Source of the DNA: Persicaria tinctoria
Taxonomy: Eukaryota; Streptophyta; Magnoliopsida; Caryophyllales; Polygonaceae
DNA: 64,000 bases
Direction: 5' to 3'
Assembly (NCBI GenBank): GCA_037127255.1
Contig: JBANSL010000002.1
Coordinates: 41,614,392 to 41,678,391 of the forward strand
Every line of letters begins with the position of its first letter. Position 1 is the stretch's first letter. Shown here piece by piece: positions 47,173 through 58,678 of this stretch. Under the pieces are notes generated by a model. The model was not told where the DNA came from. It saw only the letters and a list, made by a program, of their open reading frames with translations, and ran no database searches. The position numbers and the translations under genes are program-made.

Positions 47173-47432
47173 TCATTAATGCTACAATAAGAGGGCACTT
47201 TATAAATAAATGGTGGACATTTTCATTTAGTGTTGCATAGACAGTATTGAGATGCTACAATAAGAGTATCTATTTAGTCTTTCTTTAATGGGAAGATCAT
47301 CAACCGCAACTTTCCAGGTTAAATTCTGGATCCTATGAGGTAAATGAAGCGTCAAAATTCACTTGTATTATTCATTATTCCCTGCAGTAATAATAATGTT
47401 AATAAGTTTACATTTACATTTAATTTCCATTT

Positions 47433-47734
47433 ACACCGTGTTAAACCCTTGAGGTAGGTGCTCATGAACTTTCCGTTTATTATTCAAATCATATGGAGTA
47501 GTTAATCAGCGGCTACCTAGCTAGGGAAATTAAGTTAGTAAAACTTGGGTTTTTCTTCTGTTGGTTGCATAAGATTATTAGTATATCTCTGGTCAAATAA
47601 ACTACTCTCGGAATAATTATTCCTTAAATGGGTGGAACAATATATTAATTTAATTAATTTGATCATTCATAATGATCAATACGAGTATGCAAATTTCCAA
47701 ATTTGAAAATTCTGCCCTTCCCGCTGGCTGCTGC
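47433..47734 (+). promoter_or_regulatory. YSL upstream region
   Basis: About 300 bp of apparently unique, AT-rich DNA between the LINE-3 target duplication and the YSL TATA box. All proximal promoter elements not supplied by LINE sequence must lie here. I could not assign an iron-deficiency element from the sequence with confidence. Confidence 0.45.
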
Positions 47735-47742
47735 TATATAAA
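47735..47742 (+). promoter_or_regulatory. YSL TATA box
   Basis: TATATAAA lies about 120 bp before the start codon, which fits transcription starting near 47765-47775 and a 5' leader of about 85-95 bases. The upstream ATG at 47753 falls before or at that point, so the ATG at 47858 is preferred. Confidence 0.7.
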
Positions 47743-47857
47743 CCCCTAACTAATGGTTTCATATCTGTTCTACTTGATCCCCTTCTTGAATCCGGCCTCT
47801 CATTCATTCATTGATTCCCTTGCTCTTTTCATAATTAATTTGTGTAAATCTCAAGCA

Positions 47858-50714
47858 ATGGAGACAGCTGAAAGGTGGGCGGAGGAGGCCTGTAGCGACA
47901 TTAATAATGCGTCAGCACCGTCGGTGGAGAAGCTGTTCGAGGGAAAGCGAGTGCCACCGTGGCAGGAGCAGCTGACGGTGAGGGCGATGCTTGTGAGCGT
48001 GGTGCTGAGCGTGGTGCTGTCCTTCATGATAATGAAGCTGAACCTCACCACCGGCATCGTCCCTTCCTTTAGCGTTGCTGCTGGCCTCCTCGGCTTCTTC
48101 ATCGTCAAGACGTGGATCAAGTTTCTGGACAAGATGGGGCTTCTCCGGCAGCCCTTCACTCGCCAGGAGAATACGGTCATCCAGACCTGCGTTTCTGCTG
48201 CTACCACTATAGCCTCCAGCGGTACGTACGGTGCCATCTCTCTGCTTTAATTTTTTTTCTTCTTGCAGTTGTAACTCCAGGCATCTCAACCCCTTCTCTT
48301 AACCGTACCTACCTTTGTTTGACTAATTAATAAGAGTTTTAATTTCCAAAATGACATTATATCAATACTGTAATTAAATTATTTAAGATTTTCAATAGTT
48401 GATTAATTTACTAACTTACATGTTGCAGGAGGGTTTGATACTTACCTCTTGGGTATGACCAAAGTTGTTGCTAAACAAGCAGTTGTCGCTGACAATCCAG
48501 CAAACATCAAAACCCTTGCTCTTCCATGGATATTTGGATTTCTGTTCGTTGTGAGCTTCCTTGGAGTTTTCGCAGTCGTCCCCCTCGGAAAGGTATCCTA
48601 TCCTAAAATGAATTTATTATTCAATGACCTTGTTAATTTAAACCAACCTGCAATCGAAGTTATCATACATTCATACATGTTATGATAATGATATATTAGA
48701 GATATGATGGATTAAATATATCTCTGTTGCCTATATCTTTTCTTTACTTCAGATCATGATAATAGATTTGAAACTTACATATCCAAGTGGCACGGCTACA
48801 GCTCATCTTATCAATAGCTTCCACACACCACAAGGTGCAGAATTAGCAAAGTATGAATATATGATCCCTCGCTTTGACTTGTATTAAATTTAATTAATGA
48901 TGTTAATTTTAATAATAATGTTTGAAACATTAATTATTTGAAACTAGGAAGCAAGTGAGAGCATTGGGGAAATACTTCTCCTTCAGCTTCTTATGGGGTT
49001 TGTTCCAGTGGTTCTATGAAGCAGCAAACGGATGTGGGTTTGATAATTTTCCAACTCTTGGCTTGAAAGCCAAACAACAGACGTATGTAAATGAAACCCC
49101 CTTGTACTCCATCGATCAGAATTAATCATATATATGTCTCCATTTCAGCCAAGGAACGCATTTTTTTTTTTTTTAAATTAAATTTGTGTGTCATGATGAC
49201 CTCATCATTTGAATATATATTTTCTCATCTATTTTTCTTCATTAAACAAATAATTAAATATGTATGCTATGCAGGTTTTACTTTGATTTCTCAACAACAA
49301 TGGTAGGAATTGGCATGCTACTACCTTACATAGTCAACATATCTATGCTATTAGGAGCAATATTGTCTTGGGGTATCATGTGGCCTCTTATTGCTGATAG
49401 AAAAGGTCATTGGTATGATGCAAATCTTGACGAAAGCAGCTTCCAGGGTTTGGAAGCATACAAGGTATAACGTTTTTGTTTCGACTAAACTTAGAACCAT
49501 ATATACATGTTAATATATAATATATTTTGGCTTATGACGACTAAGTACAGAACGTAGATTTGAACTCTCACTACATCACATACACTGATACACAGGTATT
49601 CATATTTATCGCGATTATCCTTGGTGATGGACTGTTCAACTTCTGTGTGGTTCTTTACAAAATTATTGGGGGTTTATACAAAAGATTTCATAGCAAGGTT
49701 TATACTGGTATCATCTCTTCTAATGCAAGCTCTTCCCTTGATGACTCTTTAACTCTATCAAATGATGACGAGCGTCGAACTTCACTTTTCCTCAAGGATC
49801 ACATTCCAACATCAGTAGCAGTGTGTTGCTACATTGCATTAGTTGTTGTCTCCACCGTCACACTGCCATTCATATTTCACCATCTGAAATGGTACTATAT
49901 CATAGTACTATATATTGTTGCTCCGATTTTGGCGTTTTGTAATTCATATGGGTCTGGCCTCACTGATATGAACTTAGGGTTCGCCTATAGTATATTGGCT
50001 GTGTTTACCATTGGAGCTTGGGCTGGACCAAACCACAGTGGAGTTCTTGCTGGTTTAGCAGCCAGTAGTGTCATCATGAATATAGTATCAAACGGATCGG
50101 CTCTGATGGAAGACTTCAAAACTGGTTACATGACCTTAGCCTCTCCGAGATCAATGTTTGTAAGTCAACTGATTGGAACATTAATGGGATGCATTATTTC
50201 TCCGCTGGTTTTCTGGGTGTTCTTCAAGGCCTATCCTGATATGGGAAGTGTTGATTCCACTTATCCTGCACCTAATGCGCTTGTCACGAGGAACATAGCC
50301 ATTCTTGGGGTGGAAGGTTTCTCCGCTTTGCCAAAGCATTGTCTTACCTTGTGTGTTATTTTCTTCATTGGAGCTATCATTATCAACGGCATCAAAGAGG
50401 TCGGAAGGAAGTACAACCAGAATTGGGTCAACTATATCCCTATTCCAATGGCCATGGCTCTACCATTCTACCTTGGTGCCTACATCGCCATTGATATGTG
50501 CGTTGGAAGCTTGATCGTCTTCATATGGCGTTGGAGAAACAAGCGTGAGGCAAACATATACGAATCTGCAGTTGCTGCAGGCTTGATTTGTGGGGACGGG
50601 GTTTGGAGTATCCCAGAGTCCATACTCACTTTAGCAGGTGTGAAATCTCCCATTTGCATGAAGTTCTTATCACGAGCAACAAACGCCAGAGTTGATACTT
50701 TCTTGACAAATTGA
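47858..50714 (+). CDS. YSL: YELLOW STRIPE-LIKE (YSL7-like) metal-nicotianamine / oligopeptide transporter, 6 exons, 689 aa
   Basis: Exons 47858-48221, 48429-48592, 48753-48850, 48948-49082, 49275-49464 and 49596-50714 join in phase over five GT-AG introns to 2070 nt ending TGA. The protein is a multi-pass membrane carrier of the oligopeptide transporter (OPT) superfamily, YSL branch. Visible family motifs are [12 protein letters not shown] (about residues 60-71), [10 protein letters not shown] (about 102-111), [10 protein letters not shown] (122-131), [19 protein letters not shown] (about 183-201), [42 protein letters not shown] and [14 protein letters not shown]. The N-terminus (1-42) and a Ser/Asp loop (about residues 355-380) are hydrophilic; most of the rest is hydrophobic. 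YSL proteins move metal chelates of nicotianamine by proton symport; members near YSL5-8 are less well characterised and YSL7 has been linked to peptide uptake. The frame is intact, so it is probably functional. Length is normal for the family (about 670-720). Confidence 0.95.
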
Positions 50715-50869
50715 TACAATTAACCCTACAGCTTTTATATACATATGATGTTGTCCACGGTATGGTTGTTCGTGGTTAAAGTTATTATTTCATTTTGTTG
50801 GTTATGTCAATATATATAACGTAAGAGTTTAAAAGAATGGTCTTAAATGTGTCCGATTATAGAAAAATT

Positions 50870-50875
50870 AATAAA
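50870..50875 (+). terminator. YSL poly(A) signal candidate
   Basis: AATAAA lies about 155 bp after the stop codon, before the LINE-4 tail. Plant signals are loose, so this is only the best match. Confidence 0.45.
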
Positions 50876-50984
50876 AATAAGTACATTTCCACTTCCATAT
50901 TGTCGCAAATCATGTTGACATGTGATTTGGGTGTTCACACGATCTCGCTATTCCTGGAGAAAAAAACACAAACCTTTTATTTTT

Positions 50985-51990
50985 TTACACTAGGTAAGAA
51001 AAGAATACCTTGATAAGTAAGGTTCACCCTGAATCCCTGATTATCCTTGCGAATGATGGAATACAACTCTCCGTTAATTATAGGGAGAGTTAAAATATTA
51101 CAGATGTTCATAGATTTTGCTATATGATCCGCAGCAAAGTTAGACTCTTTGTAGTAATACAGGAAGTGGACGGTACTGGACTTATCCTTATAACGATGAA
51201 TCTTTTTAATGATTTGCGATTTCTCAAGGGGGGTTTGAATCAACTTTTATGGCATTGATACACCAAGGTTGTCACCTTCGATGATAATGTCACGGAGGCC
51301 CTTCTCTAGAGTTTGTTCAAGTCCTGCACAAATAGCATAGGCGTCGGCCTGGAGCACTGACCCGTTAGGGGTCTTGGTCTGGAAAATATCAATAACATGA
51401 TCATCTTTGTTCTGAATAATGCCACAAATGTAGCATTCTCTGGATGGTTTAATTGAAGCATCTACATTTATTTTGTAGAAGCCTCTTGGTGGTTTAACCC
51501 ACCCAGTGGATTTAAGAGGTTTCGGTTTCGGTTTCGGAGGGGGTCCTTTTTTTTTGCGATTCATTTTAATGTGAAATGTTAAATATTATTCGATTAATTC
51601 GCGATCTCCCTAGCTTGTGTGGTCCATCCTTTTTTTTTGTTGAAAATTATGCTGTTCCTAGTTTCCCATATTGCCTGCCAAAAAAGCAAAGCTCTTCAAA
51701 ATGTAGATTTTTATTATTTACGGTTGTAAGATCTTCTAGAAGATCATTTGTTGATCCTAAGTTAATAAAGGAGTGTCTGGTTGATTGGCAGTAACTATTT
51801 ATAATTGATCTTGTTACATAGCAAGCTAGGAAAAGATGGTGGGAGCTAGTCCTCCAGTGATGAGTCACAAAGGCATCATTGGGAAGATACCCTGTTAAAA
51901 TATCTATTCAATCATTCCTTTCTGGGTAACCCATCAATTGCAAGTTTCCAAATAAAATTTTGCGTTCTTTTAGGTAATTTTAGATTCTAG
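50985..51990 (-). pseudogene. LINE-4: 3' part of a LINE on the minus strand
   Basis: The minus strand encodes the end of a zinc-binding RT region (WQAIWETRNSIIFNKKK, near 51650), RNase H-like VKPPRGFYKINVDASIKPS (near 51470), DAYAICAGLEQTLEKGLRDI (about 51290-51350), and a C-terminal YYKESNFAADHIAKS (near 51140). It ends with the A-rich tail (TGTAAAAAAATAAAAGG, plus-strand complement at about 50975-50991). No target duplication was found. It begins about 270 bp after the YSL stop, so the two converge. Confidence 0.78.
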
Positions 51991-52424
51991 ACCCATGTGT
52001 AGTCTGTATTGCTTGTGTTCGTATTATGTGTGAGTTTGTAAGTAGATTTGGTTGTAAAGATTCCATTTGGGTTTAATTTCCATATTATTGCTAGTTTAGT
52101 TTAGTTATTGAGCGCTTTCTATTTACATTGTTCCATTGCATTATTAATTTACTTTGCATATGCATTTAAGAGTACGTGTTCTTCGTGGGATCGACCCCTT
52201 GCTTATTCTATATTACCCATTAGTTAGTTAGTGGGTTGAGTATTTTATTTGGTGATTTTAAACTACGACATTTAAGGTCCGCCAAATTTGGGGTGACATT
52301 GTCGGGGAACAACGATTGTTCTTAAGTACAGTTGTCAAGCATTTATGTCTTCCATCTTGTATGGTTCACACCCATTCTACTAATAAATCTACCATGCCTT
52401 GTGATCCAGAAATTGAAAAACCCT
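51991..52424 (+). mobile_element. Fragment of another Ty3/gypsy 5' end (LTR end plus degenerate primer site)
   Basis: TTTGGGGTGACATTGTCGGG (52287-52306) looks like a degenerate tRNA-Asp primer site, preceded by an LTR-like end (...CTACGACA, 52263-52270). A short gag start-like stretch follows and is cut at about 52424 by the FG element remnant. Confidence 0.4.
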
Positions 52425-53901
52425 CTACTTAAGACCTAGCAACGCATCCGAAAAATAGTTAGTCCATATTGACGTACCTTGGTCTATGTCGAGTGGATTC
52501 TCTGCTTCTTGGTTCAGGATGGCCATGATCTCCTCTACCTGGGCTTCCATATCCCTCTTTTCTAGCTCATCGGTAGTCATATTTCTTACCTTGGGCTCCC
52601 CGCAAGTAATGTAACCAGCTGATATGGACTTTACCTCTTCCATGGGACCTGTATGCCTTTTAGTTTTATTGAAGGAATACTCAATTACCCCATCGCTGAT
52701 GTTGAAAGTGAGCACTCCCCTCCTTACGCTTATGTTGGCATCCACCGTCGCTAAGAAAGGCCTTCCTAGAATGATTGGACAAGTAGGGTCCTCCGCCATA
52801 TCAATAACTAAGAAATCAGCAGGGACAAAGAACTTACCTACTTGTACTGGCACATTGTCCACCATGCCTGTTGGGATGACCACCGTGTTGTTTGCCATGT
52901 AAAGCTTAGCATCCACAGGCTCTAAGGCACCTATATTAATCTTAGACCAGATTGATAAAAGCATTATACTCACACTGGCTCCCAAGTCGCATAAAGCATT
53001 AAACCTATATTGACCAAATCCAATGGTTATAGCAAACTTACCTAGATCTGGCCTTTTCTCAAGAACGTCCATCTGGCTGCACTTCTCTGCGATCTCAGCC
53101 ATTGACCGCTTTTTGCTCAAAATCTCGATAAGGAACTTGATGTAGGTTGGCATCTCATTAAGAGCTTCTGTGAAGAGAATGGTGACGTTGAGCCTTTGAA
53201 GCATCTTGATGAAACGCTGAAACTTCTTCTCTGCTGGATCCTTTGGAGATTTTGTCGGGAAAGGCAACTTTTTCTTCGTCGGAGGTACAGAAGTCAAGTG
53301 GGGATGTTCGAAATCGATTGGAGTCCGGTTGATATCGAGTGTTGTCTGGTTGATATCGAGTTGATCTGCCGGCCTCGGAATTTGTGGAGGATTCGGGTCA
53401 ATTTTGACTTGTGGTGGGTCGATATCGACTGGTCTCCAATGCCCGTTTCCTCCGTTGTTTGCTCTGGCGTTTGCGTCTGTCGTCCACTCCTTAGGTTCAT
53501 AGCAGCTACCTATCCAGTAGATTTACCCTTAGGGTTAGGCTTAGAGGTTCCAGGGAGCGCACCTGATTGTTTGGGGACGGATGTCGCCATCTGGCCAATC
53601 TGAGTCTCCATTGATTTCCGCCATATATCAATTTCCCCAAGCCTAGAGTTGACACTATGCAGCTGAGTGTGGATGGAATTGATACAGTGCTTGGTATCTG
53701 AGTGATTCCTCCGCATCTCCTCAAGGAGGGTCTGCAGGTCATCCTTCTAATTACCTTCTCTGTTAGGGTGACCAGGTGCTCTGTAAGGCAGGGGATTCCG
53801 ATGCTGGGGCTGGCGATAGTAGCTCCAGTTCTGGTTCTGATGTGGCCCTGAGTAGTGTCCCCCCGCATACCTTACCTCCTCGTGGGTTTCTGCTTGTTGT
53901 A
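52425..53901 (-). pseudogene. Element FG: Gag C-terminus, linker and protease (distal part)
   Basis: The minus strand, from 53901 leftwards, encodes Gag C-terminal RRNHSDTKHCINSIHTQLH...RLGEIDIWRKS, an acidic linker (53300-53440) with TCGATATCGA-type words, then PR with DLGASVSIM (near 52980) and ILGRPFLATVDA (near 52770), ending FSDALLGLK at 52425. The 3' half of the element is lost. It is the continuation of 58679-59664; element E lies between. Confidence 0.85.
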
Positions 53902-54306
53902 TGATGTGAGCCTATTTTACCATATTTTATATTGACTTCTATATCGATTTATGCATGTATTTCATACATTTGGGTTAGAATAATACATAATGTGTGTATT
54001 TTTTGTTTATTTGCAATATATGGAGGTCTACACAAGTTTTTATTATATTTCGCAGAAATCGGACGCACTTTGGAGCTTAAAGGAAAGTCATGAAGAAGCT
54101 AAGGATGGTGCAGCTGGAGAAAACGCAATTTTTTACCATTCATCATTTCGAATCAAGCTTTGAAGTCTTCATGAGAGTTGTAGCCCTCAAAAAGAGCTTT
54201 CCAACTCATGTTCTTATGCGTCAATCACACGAACGAGGATTCGGGAAAGTGCATTTCAAGAACATAGCAGAATGCTGGAAAATACAGAGGAGGTCGATTT
54301 CGACCA
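53902..54306 (+). repeat. Element E partial 5' LTR
   Basis: It aligns to the first about 370-400 bp of LTR H (62708 on), including TTTGGGTTAGAATAATACAT and GAAATCGGACGCACTTTGGA. It stops at the first TCGA word, where it joins Gag. PBS, TATA box and the rest of the LTR are missing. Confidence 0.8.
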
Positions 54307-56463
54307 GTAGCTTACACAGGGGGTGCCAATCGCTATATGGGGGACCAAAGGTTTCAGCAACCACAATGGAACCAAGGTGCCCCTAGGAACCCCCCCGCCA
54401 TACAGAGCTCCAGGACATCCGAAAACGGACCAGAAGAGGGATGACCTACAAACCATCCTTGAGGAATGCGGAGGAACCATTCAGACACCAAGCAGTCCTT
54501 CAATTCTGTCTACACTCAGATACATGGTGTCAACGCTAGGCTTGGAGAAATCGATGTTTGGAGGAAATCGATTGATACACAAATTGGCCAGCTGGCAGCA
54601 GGCGTCCCCAGACAATCAAGTACGCTGCCTGGATCTTCTGAGCCCAATCCCAAGGGGAAGACCGGACACGTCGATGCCGTAAAGCTCCGGAGCGAGCATC
54701 AACTAGGCGAGCCAGAGGTCGGAAAGCAGCAGGATGAAGAATCTGAAAAACAACTCGATGTCGACCAACAGCAACTCAATGTCGACCAGAATTTGGTCGA
54801 TGTCGAGCAACATCAAGTCGACGTCGAGGAGAAGCTTGGCCAAGATTCATCTGCACAGCACTCCAACTCGACATCGAGGAAACTGGTCGATATCGAGGAA
54901 AATCTTGTCGATGTCGAGGAGAACCAAGTCGACGTCGAGGACGCTGCAACACCTCTGACATCTGTTCTGGCTCCGAACCAGAAAAAGAAGCTGCCTTTCC
55001 CAACAAAATCTCCAAAGGATCCAGTAGAGAAGAAGTTTCAGCGCTTCATCAAGATGCTTCAGAAGCTCAATGTCACCATACCTTTCACATAATCTCTTAA
55101 TGAAATGCCATCATATGTCAAGTTCCTCAAGGAGATCCTAAGCAAAAAGCGATCAATGGCTAAGATCGCAGATGAGTGCAGCCATATGAACATACTTGAG
55201 AAAAGGCCAAATCCAGGTAAGTTTGCTATAACCATTGGATTTGGTCAATACAAATTTAATGCATTATGTGATCTTGGAGCCAGTGTGAGTATAATGCCTT
55301 TAACAATTTGGTCTAAGATTAAGATAGGTGCCCTAGAGCTTGTGGATGCTAAGCTTTATATGACAAACAACACGGTGGTCATCCCAACAGGCATGGTGGA
55401 CAATGTACCATTGCAAGTAGGTAAGTTCTTTGTCCCCGCTGATTTTCTAGTTATTGATATGGCGGAGGACCCTACTTGTCCTATTATTCTAGGAAGACCC
55501 TTCTTGGCGACGGTGGATGCCAACATAAGCGTAAGGAAGGTAGTCCTCACTTTCAACATCAGCGATGAGGTAATTGAGTATTCCTTTAATAAAACTGGAA
55601 GACATACAGGTCTCATGGAAGAGGTAAAATCTATATCAGTTGGTTATATTAATTGCGGGGAGCCTAAAGTAAGAAATATGACTCCCAAAGAGCTGGAAAA
55701 GAGGGATATGGAAGCCCAGGTGGAAGAGATCATGGCCATCCTGAACAAAGAAGCTAAGAATCCACTCGACATATACCAAGGTACGTCGATTTGGACTAAC
55801 TATTTTTCGGATGCTTTACCAGGACTCAAGTATGGGGTCAATATCGACCAGTCCATACCGAGACAGCCCCACTAGTAGTCGAGCAGAGGAATATTGAGCA
55901 ACCTAACTCGATATCGAGTAAGGGTAATCGATATCGACTAAACCTCACCGAGTCGATTCCTCATGTTGAGCATAAGCCAGTCGATATTGAGCCAGGTAAC
56001 TCGATATCGACCAATCTTGGTCGATATCGACCAACTCCAATCGACAAGTCTTCCCCCATATCGACAAAGATTCCACCAGAAGAGCTGAATTCCTGGATGT
56101 CGAGCAGCCTTACTCGAGATCGACCAAAACAGAAGCTTCTGACATCCGATTCTGCAAAGGTAAGCCAAGGTATGAATCTTTCTTCTCCTATTTCCATTAA
56201 AGATTTGTCTATACATGGGAGAGGTTTGCCTTGGTATGTGCGATTATGTAGGATTTCCAATTATGAGCCTAATAAGTATGAAGTTGGAGACAAAGTCTAT
56301 GTCCCCAAATCAAAGGATCATTGGTTTCCCAACAAATTCAATAAGAAGAAGATGGGGCCCTTCACGGTGAACAAGATCCATTCAGGGAGACTGCAACTGA
56401 TGGACAAGAATGGAGTCATGTTTGAAGCCCAAGCTACATGGGCCCTGCAGATGCCACATTGAG
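54307..56463 (+). pseudogene. Element E Gag-PR-GPY/F frame (broken)
   Basis: It starts in mid-Gag (NRYMGDQRF-like in a shifted frame), then RRNHSDTKQSFNSVYTQI, an acidic linker of VDVEE/VDVDQ units (54750-54945), PR with DLGASVSIM (near 55275) and ILGRPFLATVDA (near 55490), a second TCGA-rich linker (55850-56130), and a GPY/F-like end (VGDKVYVPKSKDHWFP...KKKMGPFTVNKI, 56280-56380). TAA at 55090-55092, two tandem TAG after 55872, and a frameshift before 56097 inactivate it. Confidence 0.82.
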
Positions 56464-57330
56464 CTTAATGGAGAAGTCGGCCTAGCGACTATAAAGTCTA
56501 GAGCTTCTAAATAGACATTTATTTTTGGGACTTTTGGACATTGTTGTTTTTTGTTTGTTTTGAACTTTTAGTTTTTCTATTGTGGGTATTTCTTTTCTAA
56601 CAAATTTTGCAGGAAGAAAAAGCTGCAGACTTACTCGACATCGACCAAAAACATCGAGAAAAAAGGAGCATGTGGTCGAGGAAAACTACCCTGGAGGCAA
56701 CACTTTACTCGATCTCGAGTAGCCTTGGTCGACATCGACCAGATTCCTCGAAATCGACCAACTTTTGTCGATGTCGATCAACTCTGCAGCAACATTACAC
56801 TCGATTTTCAATGTCCTGCACATCTGTCTAGTGAGTTTCTTTCTTTACCCTTGTTTTTATACAATGAGGACACTAAAATGTTTAAGTATGGGGTAGGGGA
56901 AGGGCTTACTTTGTGCATATTTGATATATTTTACATTATTTGTGCATTGTTTCTTGAATTGCTTATACATGGCTACTTTGGAATTCATTATTGATTCATG
57001 AGCTTATATGCATGTTTTCCAAAAGTTTGAAAAAATTACCCCTATTGGAATTTTTTGATAAGTATCATAGAAGCTTTATTGAACTCGACGATGCAAAATT
57101 GGATTCATTAGAGATATAGCATGAAATTGCCTAGTAAAGGGAAGTCACAATGAAGTGCATTATTTCTTGAAAACCATGAAAGGACGTAAAATTTGATATT
57201 GCTTTTGACATGTTGCATGATAAGAGAATGGAGGACTTTATATTTCCATATAATGCTCATATGTTTATAATCCTAGCCTTACCTATGCTTATGCATCACA
57301 AAAGCCATATTATGCCTTATTTCATATTAT
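56464..57330 (+). mobile_element. Element E 3' non-coding internal region (truncated)
   Basis: Holds the conserved hairpin (56475-56490), an exon-like cassette (56613-56830) full of TCGA words, and a degraded hairpin with purine tract (56864-56905). It then matches element A 3030-3440 and stops abruptly at a junction with LTR-internal sequence near 57330. Confidence 0.75.
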
Positions 57331-57904
57331 AGTAAGGCACAGGTCGATATCGAACTAGTCTGGTCGATATCGAGTAACCCCAAAATCGAGTCAACGCCCC
57401 GGAATCGAGTCAAGAAGCTGAGCAAGGAAAGCTGCAAGTCGATATCGAGTAACCTAACTCGATATCGAGTAACAACCAAGTCAATATCCACTTCTAGAGC
57501 CGAGATCGAGTTGCTGCTGAAGAAACTGAGGAAATGTTGGTCGATATCAAGTGAGCCAACTCGATATCGAGTGACTACCATTGGCCGATTCCGAGGGTAT
57601 CCGGTTCTTGTTAAGTTTCTATCCCGAATCCAATGGAGATATCTACAAGATCAAATTCTATCAAGATCTATCAAGATCGAAGAGATATTTACCTACTTTA
57701 GATATAGTTTCTTTTAGAATTATTTCTTTATTTCCGTGATTTTATCTTAATAATTTAGATAGATAGATATAGATATAGATAGAGTTTCTTTCCTAGATTA
57801 GCTTGGAATGAAGCCTATAATTAAAGCCCTAGGGGGCTGATTTTCATTCATTCAAGCAAAGCCGTCTTCGGGGGCAAGGAGAGAGGAGAGAGAGATGAGG
57901 CGAG

Positions 57905-57956
<52 letters not shown>

Positions 57957-58673
57957 GCGAGAGAGAAGAAGGAAGAACGTTTGGAAGGTTTTGTAAGTTT
58001 AAGTTTTATTTTGAATGTTAAAGTTAGTTTTTTTATTATGTTTTGTCTCTAATTTCCTTCTTCTAGGGTTGGGGTGATCCCAACATAGATATGTGTGTTT
58101 GATTTATGAATTGTATGTCTTTATTATCATCTTCCTATGTGCTTAGTCCTTTGCGACAGTCGAGGACAATTCCTTATTTACAATTGTGAAGCGAAAGTGA
58201 ATTAATTATGAATTTGGATAGTAATTAGGCTTTGCTTGCGAAAGTTGGTTTATCCTAATTAAGAAAAGGGTAGTAACACTTAGGGTTTATGCGAAAGCCT
58301 CTATCTTCTTATTTGTTAATAACGAAAGTTATTTGATATAAAGCATGCATCTTTTTGTGATTTATGATCTACACATATGTTTATTGTTGTGGTGATCCCT
58401 AACCTTTGAAGTTTGCATCTTTATTTATTTTATTTCATTATTTTTATCCTCTAAAGTTACCCGACACCAACCACCTCTTCTCCTACCCTAGACATCGACC
58501 AAGTCTTAGTCGACGCCGACAGCCACCCTCATCACCTCTTCCCGCTACCCCTGAACCCCAAAACACACTAAACCTAAAACCGCTGACTTCTCTCTTGAGG
58601 ACGAACCTGACTCCCCTATCCTATAGCGGGGGTCTTGACTATAAATTTATTTAATCGAGAAACCCTCTCGTTA
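57331..58673 (+). repeat. Element E partial 3' LTR
   Basis: It begins within the first TCGA cluster (TCGATATCGA words at 57340-57580). It has a weakened promoter box TATAATTA (57816-57823), where intact copies have TATAAATA, then a GA microsatellite (57891-57953). The second TCGA cluster is reduced to a few words near 58490-58520. Confidence 0.75.
57891..57953 (+). repeat. (GA)n microsatellite inside LTR E
   Basis: More than 20 GA/AG repeats with minor interruptions. The equivalent LTR region of FG carries (TC)n at 60667-60705 on the plus strand (GA on the minus strand), so the repeat is an LTR feature that expanded separately. Confidence 0.9.
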
Positions 58674-58678
58674 TTGTA

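Larger units (their letters stand above)
43903..47432 (-). mobile_element. LINE-3: minus-strand truncated LINE hosting LINE-2
   Basis: The minus strand carries zinc-binding RT (zf-RVT) remnants (near 47170-47340), RNase H-like PPRGFYKINIDASVKPS (near 45970), and an A tail seen as CTTTTTTTAC on the plus strand (43903-43915). TACACYGTGTTAAACCC flanks it on both sides (about 43888-43904 and 47432-47448). Its 3' end was hit by LINE-2, and its middle was tandemly duplicated. Confidence 0.75.
53902..58673 (+). mobile_element. Element E: internally deleted Athila-like element inserted in FG, TSD TTGTA
   Basis: It begins TGATGTGAGCC and ends ...CTCTCGTTA; TTGTA is on both sides (53897-53901 and 58674-58678). 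With E and one TTGTA removed, the minus-strand Gag of FG reads on in phase through its zinc knuckle region, which confirms the insertion. The element has a partial 5' LTR (53902 to about 54306) fused to mid-gag, and a 3' LTR that begins inside the LTR after about 57330. Both look like deletions after or during transposition. Confidence 0.88.

Noticed and set aside
47753..47857. Upstream ATG extending YSL by 35 residues
   Set aside because: Only about 12-18 bases after the TATA box, so before or at the expected transcription start; YSL proteins start with a short hydrophilic segment as given by the ATG at 47858.
51991..52424. Full 5' LTR of an autonomous partner element
   Set aside because: Only a degenerate primer site and a short end remain; no RT or integrase of that type occurs in the window.
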